Shown piece after piece: positions 1 through 11,300 of a stretch of DNA of 21,037 nt. The notes under the pieces were generated by a model, which saw only the letters and a program-made list of their open reading frames with translations, was not told where the DNA came from and did no database searches. Position 1 is the first letter of the stretch, and every line of letters starts with the position of its first letter. The DNA comes from Pleurotus djamor (taxonomy: Eukaryota; Basidiomycota; Agaricomycetes; Agaricales; Pleurotaceae). The translations under genes were made by a program, and so were the position numbers. Location of the stretch: positions 1 to 21,037 of the forward strand of contig JAPEVF010000783.1 of NCBI GenBank assembly GCA_029747585.1. The letters run 5' to 3'.

Positions 1-267
1 CGCTGCGGTCACGCTTAAGTCAGGCTTTCAGGCTTACTCCTTTTCCATGAGAAGAATAAGTCAGCAATGTTACTGACTGTCCCAAGGTTCTCTCAGAGAC
101 TGTGCAATGCAAGGGCAATGCGCGTAGGCCAGCGAAGCAATTCGCGTGCGTTAGCATTTACCCCGGCAAACAAATCTAACTACATTTCTTGTTTAAGACT
201 TGTTTAAGACAGAACCGCTTCTCAGATGTTCTCTGTCGATACCCTGTACAGCTGACTTGACATGCTG
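1..267. other. Intergenic, downstream of the CCD gene
   Basis: No gene, RNA or repeat is supported here. The stretch lies 3' of the minus-strand CCD gene and probably holds its 3' untranslated region. One alternative splice choice for the CCD last exon would carry its reading frame down to a stop at 222-224, so part of this stretch could still be coding. Confidence 0.4.
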
Positions 268-2062
268 CTAACGACGGGCACCCTGCCGGGAGAGTGCCCA
301 CTGACGGTCATAAATCCACGTGGTGGCACATTTTGCTCTGGAGCGCTACAGAGCGGGCGCTCCCCGTGGATCCGGACTTCTGTACTTCTGACATCTCCTT
401 TGCGTCCAAGATCACGAGCATACTCTTTTGTGTTTCGGCATCAAGAACGACAGTCAGAATGACGCCGTTATCTTCATTAGAGGGCTCATTTATTTCTGGA
501 GTTGGCCTTGGCACGAAAATGGGTTCGCCAACGGTATAACCGGGTGCACCCCACATCTTGGGCTCCATGGTAGGCGCCGACATGTCAAGCTTGACGATCT
601 TGTCGGCAAGAACACCTGGTATCGTTCTACTGATCCCGTAGCTGTAGAAACTCAGGTGTTAGCTTCTCATGGGGGGAATGAATAGTGATAATTACGCGTA
701 TTGATAACGCTTGTGGTAGAATGCAGGGTTGACGGTAGGCAATTCAATAGGATATTGTTCTGGAACGGTGAATGCTACCACGGCTTCTCTAGAAGTCCTG
801 CATCGGGAAACGTTTGGAAGGACGAAGCGTCTAGCATGCCCCATGGTCATGCCGTTGTGTCCATCCATGTGCCTGAGATTTTCGAGGTAGAGAGAATCGA
901 TGACAGAATGATCGTCATAAACGGAAATGTCAATGACAATGTCGTCAACGTCGTCGTAAGCATTCATCACATGGAAGGCAAAGAATGGGGGTGCCTGTAA
1001 ACGTCAAGACAGAGATAAGCTGGTGACCTCGTAAAAATGAGGGGACTTACTTCATATCGTGAGACCACTCCGCCTTGATGACGATCAATTACATAGAAAA
1101 TCGTGCTCCTCTTCGAGCTCCAAGGTTTTAGAGAGGACGCAATGTTTCCTTTGAGAGGTATACTGAGACCACCGCTGAGAGAAGGACACTTATGAACGAC
1201 AGCAGGCAGTCATAGAGGAAGCAACATACTATGAATAGTCAGCTTGCCAGACACACAGGACCAAATATCTCTCAGTCATTGCGAAAGAATGGAGGTACGC
1301 GGCTGGGGCGTCGTCTATCTCGGTTAAGACATTGATTTGACAACTATCACCTCCAGCTTCTTGGAGCGGCCTCAGCCTGAAGACCTTATATGTTGCCTTC
1401 CTTCCAAACGCAAGCACAAAGTTGTAGAAATCTCCCGAGGGTTGGTCTCGACATGAGTGCGCAGCACTAATAGGGCCGTCCAGGCGCGAATCTAAGGTAG
1501 CGTAGGAGGCTACTTGCAGAGGCTCCAAGGAATTGGCATCAATGAGCTGCAGGATATTCGCGTCGGTTTTAGCTACTAATGTTGGTGTATGTGAGGAAAA
1601 TCCAGGCATGTTTTGGGTCAGCGTGACAGCGACGTTCGCTCCATCTGATACACGTCCTTCGGAATTGTCTGGGGTAAAGAGAGTGAAAAACTTCGAGAAG
1701 AGGCTTTGACAGGGATCCTTTTCGCCAAAGGTGAAGCCTGGTATACGAGCCTTCTGACTGATGGTATTCTGGAGGCTGGTGGTGGAAGAACGGCTCTGGT
1801 AGGTGACCGAACCGCCTTGGTGGATACGAAAGTGGTGGTTCATCCCAAGACCATCAAACCAGTGCGCGACATCGACATTTTTAGTTGCTGTCGACGACGG
1901 CAATGGTGACTCGATGGGTACACGGAAGGTTCCGGGACCCGTTCTGAAGAGAGAGCCCGTCAACCAGGCTGGAATCTGACCCTTGACGCGGAGTGAAACA
2001 GGGCGAAGCTGCTCCGCGACGTTTTCAAAGGCAATGGCGTGTGGAAGAGCACGACGATACAT
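268..2062 (-). CDS. Carotenoid oxygenase (CCD/RPE65 family), C-terminus doubtful
   Basis: Predicted non-haem iron(II) dioxygenase that splits a double bond of a conjugated polyene, normally a carotenoid, into two carbonyl products. Exons, read on the minus strand: 2062-1230, 1174-1051, 994-696, then from 641. Introns are 54-56 nt and all join in frame. Family marks seen: an N-terminal IPAWLTGSLFRTGPGTF segment, HWFDGLGMNHHF, and iron-ligand histidines in AAHSCRD, YLHSF and FFAFHVMNAYDD (the last made by splicing at 995-1050). A GEPIFVPRP segment and LVILDAKEMSE follow, as expected near the end. The usual last ligand, in a GFHG-like motif, is not found. Reading straight on stops at 308-310; removing a 40-nt GT-AG intron (346-385) stops at 268-270; both give 529 aa, close to family size. 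ATG 2062 is the first Met after an in-frame stop. It diverges from the PKS. The family is sure; activity is doubtful. Confidence 0.88.
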
Positions 2063-2350
2063 GAACTCGAGGGCGTAGACACAGAACTAGGGAGTTGGGG
2101 GGGAAGAATGAATGAATGAAGAAAGCCCTGCCGCAGGCATATTTCCTAAGCGCTGTGAGGATGGAACATGGGCATCGGTGGCAAATGGAGATCGGATACT
2201 GAATTGAGTAAGTACAACCGTCACCCCAGATCGACCCTAGATCTGGCACAATGAGCGCTTCCACCGTAAACCCTTCCGACCACCACAGTCACTTATATCT
2301 TTCTCCTCCTCGATAATGACCCCGCAAAATCCCCACTCTGCATCCTCGCC
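2063..2350. promoter_or_regulatory. Divergent promoter shared by CCD and PKS
   Basis: These 288 nt separate the CCD start (minus strand) from the PKS start (plus strand), so both genes must take their proximal promoter from here. A weak TATA-like CTTATATC lies at about 2292-2299, roughly 55 nt before the PKS ATG, followed by a pyrimidine-rich run typical of fungal transcription starts. A short TGAA repeat occurs near 2107-2120 on the CCD side. An out-of-frame ATG at 2316 would open an upstream reading frame overlapping the PKS start if it is within the mRNA. Co-regulation is inferred from geometry only. Confidence 0.6.
2226..2246. repeat. 7-bp inverted repeat in the divergent promoter
   Basis: CCAGATC at 2226-2232 and its exact reverse complement GATCTGG at 2240-2246 flank a 7-nt spacer. 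It sits about 105 nt from the PKS start and 164 nt from the CCD start. The symmetry would suit a dimeric transcription factor, but it could be chance and no known fungal site is recognised. Confidence 0.35.
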
Positions 2351-5300
2351 ATGCAGTCTCTACCTCCGAGCTACGCAAACCCAGACCCTCGAGCCATGGC
2401 CATCGTTGGTACGAATATCACTGCTCCAAAGCCCGGTCAATTTGCATACGTATCTTTCTCTTCATAGGCATGTCCATCAATGCCCCAGGAGGGGAATCTC
2501 ATGGACTAGACCTCGAAGATTTCTATGTCTTTCTAAAAAATCGCGGTTCCGGCATTGTCCTTGTTCCAAGCGACCGTTGGAATGCCGAAGCCTTTCACGG
2601 TCAAGGCCCTGGTAAAATTTGCACGGTACGCGATACCCGAATAGTTGCACCTACACAAAGTGCTCAGAAGCTCCATAGAAAAGAGGTGGCTTTATCCCAG
2701 ACTTTTCCAGTGGTGATCTTCAGGAATTCGGGATCACCCCAACAGAAGGCGCGCAGGTTATGGTCTCTCAAATTGCATTGTATGTGATTCGGGCTCCTTC
2801 GAACCGGGGGTTGTTTTGTCTTAGATTAACTTCTGCCCAGGCTTCATCAAGCTTTCAATGCCTTGCGTCGAAGTGGTGTCGACTACCGCGGCTCTAACAC
2901 AGGCGTTTATGTTGGATGTGGTCCGTACTTCTTATACAGCCCATGATAGGTGACGTTCTCAACCTCCGCACGTAGCGTCTGGATCATATCCGATTGATAT
3001 TGTTCAAGCTGGGCGTGAGTACCTGCCTTACCTTCATTGAAACATATTAACTCCTCCTTATAGCGTACTACATGACTGGCACTTCGCTTTCCATCTGTGC
3101 CAACAGGATCAACTACGTATTTGATCTACTTGGGCCATCCATGCCAGTCGATACCGCTTGTTCATCCTCTTTAACGGCAATGCATCTCGCTATCCAGGCC
3201 ATCCGTAGCGGCGAGTGCGACCAAGCTGTCGTTGCTGGGGTCAACTTCGTTCCAGGCCCGCTAGAAACTGCAGCGTTCAGTCAACTTGGCGTACTCAGTC
3301 CTGATGGTGTGTCCAAAGCATTCGATCAGGGTGCCGATGGATACGCGAGGAGCGATATAGGCATGTTTTCCTCTGATTCCATCAAGGTTATTCAATTTTC
3401 CCCTAATAAACTTTTAGCGAGCGCCGTGGTTATCAAACGCCACGACCTGGCGGTATTGGATCGAGATCGCATTCACGCAACAATCACTGGCACTGCGTTG
3501 ACGTCATGTGGTTCTATCATGGGGTCGCTTACTACTCCCAGTGCCGAGGCCCAAATACAAGCCATACGCGCTGCGTATAAGGACGCCAAACTGGAACCGC
3601 ACCAAGCTGATTTCGTCGAGCTTCACGGGACTGGAACCGTCGTCGGGGATTCGATCGAGGCGAACGCTGCTGGTTCCATTTTCTCGGAAGGACGCAATGG
3701 CCGTAATGTTATTATTGGCTCAGTGAAAAGTAACATAGGCCACGGTGAAATTGGGTAAGCCTTGAGCCAGCCTTGTTCGCCTTCGCTCACCTGTTTCTCA
3801 TAGGGCCTACATGAGCTCCCTCGTCAAGGTTAGTTCCCAGTTTTGCCTTCATACCCATGCTCATGCCATTGGTGTAGGTCGTGATGATGTTAGAACGGAA
3901 AGAAATCCTCCCGAATGGATTCTTCAAGCAACCTTCCAGTAAAATCGATTTTAAACAATATAACCTACGGGTCCCTATCACGGCCGAACCCTTTGTCGCT
4001 GGTGATTCACAGCTAGGGCTGATCGCATCCATCTCAAGCTTTGGTTTCGGCGGTACGTTTTCAACACATCCCGGATCCTCGTCTGCGTTGTAATCTCCCA
4101 TTCTGTGTCAGGCTCGTGTGGGCATACTGTTCTTCGTGGGCATGAACCACGCCCAAGCGATGAAACCCCCGCTTTTGGATGCGGTCCTTTTCTTTTCGCT
4201 ATTGGTGCGCATGTTCATTCATCCCGTCGTTATCCCTCTCACTGGAGGGTTATGTAGGTGGACTTTCCCCGCGAGCTTGTGGGGCTCTTGTTGAAGCTTA
4301 CAAAGAGCAACATCGCGAGACACCGCCATTAACTCTCTCCGAACATCTGGGAAATCAAGCACGTCACATGCCCTGGCGCACTTACGCTGTCGCAGACTCT
4401 TTAGACTCTGCCGCATTCCCCGATCCTGTTCTTGTCCCCAAACGCCCCAACCCCCTCGCCTTCTGTTTCTCAGGTCAAGGCCCTCAACACTGGCAGCAGG
4501 GGCGACAGCTCTTCGCAACCTTCAAAGTTTTTCGTGACAAAATTCTCGAATGTGACGACGTCTACACGCAGTATACGGGAAATTCTTTCCTTGTTGAGAC
4601 AGGTCTCTTCGTTACAGACCACCATGAAACCCATCTCGCTTCGTCGACAGTATGGAAATCAAGCGTGACTTGTATCAGCATCAACTTCTTCCAGATCGCC
4701 CTCTTCGATCTTCTCATCTCAATCGGTATCCAGCCTTCGGCGGTGATTGGACACTCGGTCGGGGAGGCCTCTGTTTTCTATGCATCGGGTGCGATGCCTC
4801 TTGACGTTGAGTGACTCTCTCCAACCCAAAGTACGAAACTGACACCTTTCGGTACTAGATGACTATTAAAATATCGATTGCTCGTGGACGAGCGCTTGAC
4901 AAAACGTCCGGCGCTGGCGGATCTATGGTCGCTGTTTCTGGGTGCAACGAGACTGATCTTCGGTACTACATCCAGGCGGTATTCTCAATGCTCGGGGATA
5001 CACCTGATCCTCAGGACTTCCTTGAATTGGCTACATATAATAGCTCTAGCGACTTTGCCGTGTCTGGTTCAGAGAAACTTGTCGACATGCTCATTGATTT
5101 CCTTCGCCGCTGGGTACCTTCAGCTGTGGCTCGCAAACTTCGTGTAGGAACGGCGCCACATTCTTCCATGATTGACAGATGTGAAGTTACCTTTCGCGCT
5201 GAGGTCCAGGCGATCTTTGATGCATACTCGGGACGTGCACCATTTATTCCAAAGATCCCCACTATATCTACAGTCTCCGCTCAATTCCTTGATGAAGGAT

Positions 5301-8300
5301 ACTCTGTGGAGTATATCTGGAAGAATCTTCGCCAGCCAGTTTACTTCTCACAGGCCATCCCGAACCTCGTGGGCCGTTTCGGAGAAGCTACTACGTTTTT
5401 GGAGATTTCCCCGCACCCAGTGCTTTCTCAGGTCATTACCAAGGTATCATCAGCATGACCCTTACTGACAAGCTCCCTAGTATCTCAAGAATATGGGTGT
5501 TCATGACTCCCTTCCGTCTAGTCGTCGGCCTACACGCTCTGGTGCCCTTGTTGAAATCTCCACTTTGTACACTTCCTTGGGTCAGTTACTTACTTATGGC
5601 GTCAACTCGGTAAGTATCAAACGCCATCACCAATGGACGCATCATCTAACTACTCTACCCAGTTAAATTTCTCAATCCTAACTGGATGTCCTACACTTGC
5701 GGCCAAAGAGGTCGACTATCCTTTCCAAAGAAAGGTATACCCCATTGGAAGGAAAGAGCCATCCTACCTCGTCAATCTCCTCCCCAAGGAACCCCCGCTT
5801 AACTCTTTGCGTCTGCGAGTCAGCCCTGAACTGCCTGAACCATGGATGGCAGACCATGTCATTGACCACTCTGTAATGAGTTTTCCCGCACATCGTGTAT
5901 CCACCATGTTGACTCTTCAACAGAACCTCATTCCCGCCGCGGCGTATATAGAGATGGCGCTCGAGTTCCCTGGCGTGACTCATGTGTGGGATTGCTTGTT
6001 TCAAGTGGCGTATATCTTGGACGAAAAGGCCCCGCCAGCAACGCTAGAAGTCTCGACCGCGGGGTCGGACTGGTGGGTCAAGTCTTCGTCCTCGCACCAA
6101 TCCTCCGGAATAGATTCGGAATCAACGCGAGTCGGGCCAAAGTTCGACATTGTCCATGCGTGCGGAAAGCTGGGCTACACACCACCAACTCTTGACGACA
6201 GTAATCCACGCTATGTGAATGTAGAGGATGTACTGGCTCGCTGTACACACACTTTCACTAACGCAGATATTTATGCTGAAGCGGAAGGTCTTGCACAGTT
6301 TGGACAAGAGTAACGCTTACGCTGCCTCCAGTCTCGTTCTCTGGTTAATCTTTTCTTTCCAGGTTTAGGCGCGTGAACAAAGTCCAGCTTAATGACAAGG
6401 AGATCATTTCCTTCATTCGTGGTCACGTAGGCGGTCTCAATGAAAACGATTATGTGTTCCATCCAGCGATTATGGATGCGGTCTTTCAGGTATGTTCTTG
6501 ACCTTTTCGTCTTTTCGTTGCCGAGGTCATGTTCCTTTTAGTCCAACCTTGGGTGGTCTCTGGTACGCCCCTTACCCCTGTAATGGTGCCTTTCATAACA
6601 TTGCAGTAGCTATATGACAGAGTTGATGTCGGGGGAAAAGCCAATAAACTCTTCTTTGTGCGTTGCTTGGAAAGATCCTAATTTGCTTGACCTTATGTTT
6701 CCTGTTTTTGTTTTAGCTCCCTCATACCCTTAAACGCGCCTTTCGCAACTCCGCCTCCCCTGATCCCTTGGTTCTTCCCCCGGAATTTTGCTGTTACTCA
6801 GTCTTGGTGAAGTGGTCCGTAGATTTCTGGGTAGCCAATTCCTATGTCCTCGGGCAGCGGGGAGAAGTCTTGTTCACATTCGAAGGTTAGTTCTTCTGTG
6901 CACCTATTTGAACTTGGTTCATGATGATTTTGCAGAGCTAGAGCTACGTTCTGTACCCCAAAATCCCCAGTGGCCTAAAGACCGTTATGTTACCCATTGG
7001 CAGCCTATCTCTCTTCCGGCATCCAAGCTGAGTGGGACATTGTGTCATCCCACTCAAAGCCGGGATCTCGTTTCTCAGCTCCAAATGTTAGATCAGCTTT
7101 CGCTTCGCTTTATTCAGCAGACGAACAAGTGCGTTAACTCGCTTCCATCTTCTCGTCTCTGACTCGTGATAGGTTGCTTCATCCCACGACGAACATGCCG
7201 CAAGGCCGACAACGGTACATCCAGTGGCTACTATCCAAGTCAGATCATGCTCTATCTCAGTCCGCCGCCAACCAACCAAATCAAACCAACGAAGAGGATC
7301 TTGGCCTTAGCTCCCTTGTAGAAATGACCCAGAGAGTTGGAAACGCCCACTTTGGTAAGTAAACTCTGCTCACTCTTTCTCTCCGCGCTAACCGCCCGTC
7401 GCAGACATAGTAGCGAACCCCATTCGAGCTGTTGAACTGCTTTTCCAAGATGATCTCATGGACCAGGTCTACCACCAACCTCCGTTCATTGGACCAATTT
7501 TCGATGAATTCACCAAGCATATCCTCTCGCTTGTCATGCATGCAAAGCACAGCGGGAAGCGTGTGATACGGATCTTAGAGGTTGGTGCCGGAACGGGGAG
7601 ACTCACGGGGCTCCTAGGCAAGACATTGCTGCAAGCGTCGCTGGAGCAAATCTACGTCGACTACTATTGCTCCGATGTCAGTATTGCCCTTGCCCAAGGT
7701 GCTATGGAGAAATCATCTTGGCCCCTGATCAGTCCCCTAGCTCTTGATCTTGACATGCCCCTCAAGGGTCAAGCATCTGACCTTGCCAGCTTCGACATCA
7801 TTGTTGGGTTCGACGTGTTACATGCTACGATGGATATACAAAGGACATTGGCTTCACTCCATGACCTTTTGGTTCCTGGAGGTCATATCGGAGTCATTGA
7901 ACTCGACGGCGAATCCTTTGCGAAGGAAGCATCTGGATCCTTATGTACGTTCCATGAATCTACGTCGCGCTCTATGGGTGTTAATTGTGAACGGTCTAGG
8001 GATGAACTTTGTCTTTGGGTCATTCCAACAATGGTTTGGTGTGCTGAATGACGACGCTCTTCGATCGCATTGTACGTTGACGCTGGATGAGTGGAGAACG
8101 GCGCTGTTGCGAACGAATTTCGACGACCTTCGGTTGGAGTTCTCAGAAGACAATCGGGATGCTGTCAGCCACATCTCCTTCTTTGCTCAACGCCCCCCAC
8201 TTGCTTTCCCAACGCCATCCTCATCAGAATCCTCCCCCACCCCCAGCACTCCAGAGTCCCTACAACCACTCTCACCCCTCGCATTGGATGCGAACTCAAC

Positions 8301-11300
8301 TGCTCCCCACATTTGGTCGCCTGAACGTGATTTCGAACCGAGTACCCACATTGTCTCTGACCTACACAAGGCGAGCTCCCCCTCGCCTTCGCCAATTGAT
8401 ATCCCTCGTCAGCGCAAAATGACACCCTCTCCTCTTGAAACCACCATATACCGAGCGTACACTGCTGGCGATGAAATTTCACTGGTCCATTACTTGCGGT
8501 CTTTGGACGCATCTCAACCATACAAGTTGTGGTTGTACACCAGTACCGACCCTCCAAATATGACTCTCTGCGGGTTGGTTCGGACAATCCGTCATGAATT
8601 CCCCGCTTGGCGTATCCAACTTGCCTTGTTTCATCCTTCATGGTCGACTAGCATGCAAGGTCTCTTCATGCAAGCATTTGACTCGTCACCAATGAACTCA
8701 GAGATCGAAATTAAGATTGACGAAGAAGGCTCTGTTTATTCACCCCGCGTAGTCGCGGCTCCTGATCCTCCTACGACCGAGCTCCGAGCCACAAATTCAA
8801 TCGAGTTCAATGATCAAGCAGTGTGGAGATCGTTTCCCTCCTCGCTTGCAGCCGGCGACGTGGAAGTCACTGTATCGTATATCAACCTAGCTTCAACCCT
8901 CCCGGGAACAGAATTTTCCGGCGTCATCACGGCGATAGGCCCCTCTGTTTCTGATAAAGTTACTGGAACTCGGTGAGTTGTCACATACTGAGCATTCACT
9001 GATCTTGAGGCACTGAAGTTCGCCCTCAGAGTCGCCGGGATTGCACGCTGTCGCCCTGGAAGCACCATTGTCACCGCATTTTCGGATATTGCTCTCCTCC
9101 CAGATGAGATCACGCTGCACACGGGCGCCGCAGTCATTGGTCGTCTTACTTTCATGGACGCGCTCAAAGACCTTATCCCCTCTACTTGCCCAAAGGCCTT
9201 GATCCACATCGGTCAACAGTTCGCATTGGCTAATTTGCTCATATGCGCACTCCGTCGCCATGGCTCAGACATAATGATCACATACTCTGGTGCTCCGCCG
9301 CCCCACCTTTCAGCCCTGCGCAATGTTTACACATCTCATGATGTTGAATTATGGACTCGCAAGTCTCAACTTTGGTCGAAGGGTGGTGTACCTTGCATCG
9401 TGAATTTTGACCCCAGACTTGCCAAAGAATCTACTCGGATCCTCAGTTATCGTGGGCGATACATTCAAATCGGAGGCTTGCTGCCGTCCGCACTGCCTGG
9501 AGGTCGAAGGTTCACATGCCTTGACCTGAGCGAAGTCGTTGAACATATTTCCTCTTTCCTTCCTGATATCTCCTATGCATCAATATCGAACTCTGGGATT
9601 GATTTTGATGATCGCTTAGAGGTATATCCATTTTCTCGTCGGAATTTGGCCTATTCTCGGATTGGGGATCATAGAACTTTCGCTGTTCTTTTGGACTTGA
9701 ACACCGTTGAACCCGATTTACCAGTCCTGAAGGGTGGTATCATCCAGGGAACACATGTCTTTGATCCTAGAAGGGCCTACCTAGTCGTCGGAGGTATCGG
9801 GAGTTTAGGGGTCAAAATCGCGGAGAATATGGTCCGGCATGGAGCGCGATACGTCGTGCTCACGTCTAGGTCTGGGGATAAGGTCAGCTGGTACTTTTCT
9901 TGGCCAAGCCACATATGTTGACTCTTCTATAGCCTTTCCGCGAAGGGAAATTGATTCGCGAGAAGAAGATTGTAAATTACCTGCGCTCTCTCCCAGGTAT
10001 AACTTTACGACTTGAAGCTGTGGATTGCAATGACATCTCGGGGATGCACACGCTTTTGGCGAGTTTCGTGCGCCAGCTTGCCGGTGTATTCTTCCTTCCG
10101 GCAGTGCTCAATGATCGACCATTCATTCAGCTCGATCGCGAAGAATATTGGACTAGTGGTGCGTACCCCAGCACAGACCATAATGTTACTTGATTAATGT
10201 CATTATCTCCAGTCTCTAACGTGAAAGTGAAGGCTTTACAGAGTCTACTTCAAGTGATACATGTAGAAGAACTAGACTTTCTGATCCTTGCAAGCTCAAT
10301 GGCCACAATATGTGGCTCCCCAGGTAGCAAATCCTCATCACGAATATGTCACGCTCGTAGCTTATCAACGATCGGTAGGCCAGGCAAACTACTCTGCCGC
10401 GCAGACGTATATGGAAGCATTGGGGTCACAGATTCAAAATGCCGTCTCCATCGCGATTCCACCAATAGTACGTTTAATCCAGCCTTTCTTGGCACGATTG
10501 ATCCATGTCTTCCAGATTGACGGCGGCATGTTCGTACGAAGCCTTCCACAAGGTTCCAAGCATTCTGCGCTTGACAAGGTTAGAAATTAATTATCAAGGA
10601 TTGCAACCTCTCTGATACGATCCCTCTTTCATAGTACAAGTCAATTGGTGTGGTGTCCAGAGAAGTTGCGGAATACTGTATAGATGCCATTCGGTATCTC
10701 AAAACAGAGGACAAGATATCGACTTACATACCATCCTCCAACTGGAAGAAAAACATTGAACGTACGTTGGCCTCTTACCCGCCAAGGATTGATCTGGCTT
10801 ATGGTTTTCTAGTCGCGGTAAACTATCATCGTCCCTTGATGAACCACCTCCTGTCCCGTGAGGGCTCAGAGGCGGAGATTGCTCCCACCGAATGCTCCAT
10901 CATAATGGAGTGCGCAACCATCCTTTCCCTTAATGCTAAGGATATATCGGAGACTGTGCCCCTTTCAAGTTATGGACTCGACTCATTGACTTCGATCCGA
11001 CTGAGCGCAATTCTGGCATCCAAGTTCGGCATCCATGTCACACAATTGCAGCTGCTTGGAACCCATATGACCGGTGAGAAGCCCTTCATACCGTCTGGTT
11101 CCAGTCTAACGCCTCTTCCCTTCACCAGTCGAACGCCTTAATACCCTTCATGATGAGAAACAACGAGCGATGACGAACTCGCCATTTCCGGACGACTCCA
11201 CAAAGGATGACACCCAGGTTGTTGATCGCCTTGAAAATGCAGAGGATACCCTTGTTCGCCTCAATACCGTACAGGAAGGAATCCCTTTGTTCATACTCCA

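Noticed and set aside
2316..2615. 99-aa open frame at the 5' end of the PKS
   Set aside because: It is out of frame with the KS motif. The frame from ATG 2351, spliced at 2409-2467, gives AIVGMSINAPGG, so this frame is at most an upstream frame in the leader.
3787..4101. 104-aa minus-strand open frame opposite the KS
   Set aside because: It is the complement of well-supported KS exons, with no domain of its own.
7744..8976. Long open frame that starts within the cMT region in another frame
   Set aside because: Its first part is a shadow of the cMT exon; only the part after 8000 is real coding sequence (exon 8000-8972).
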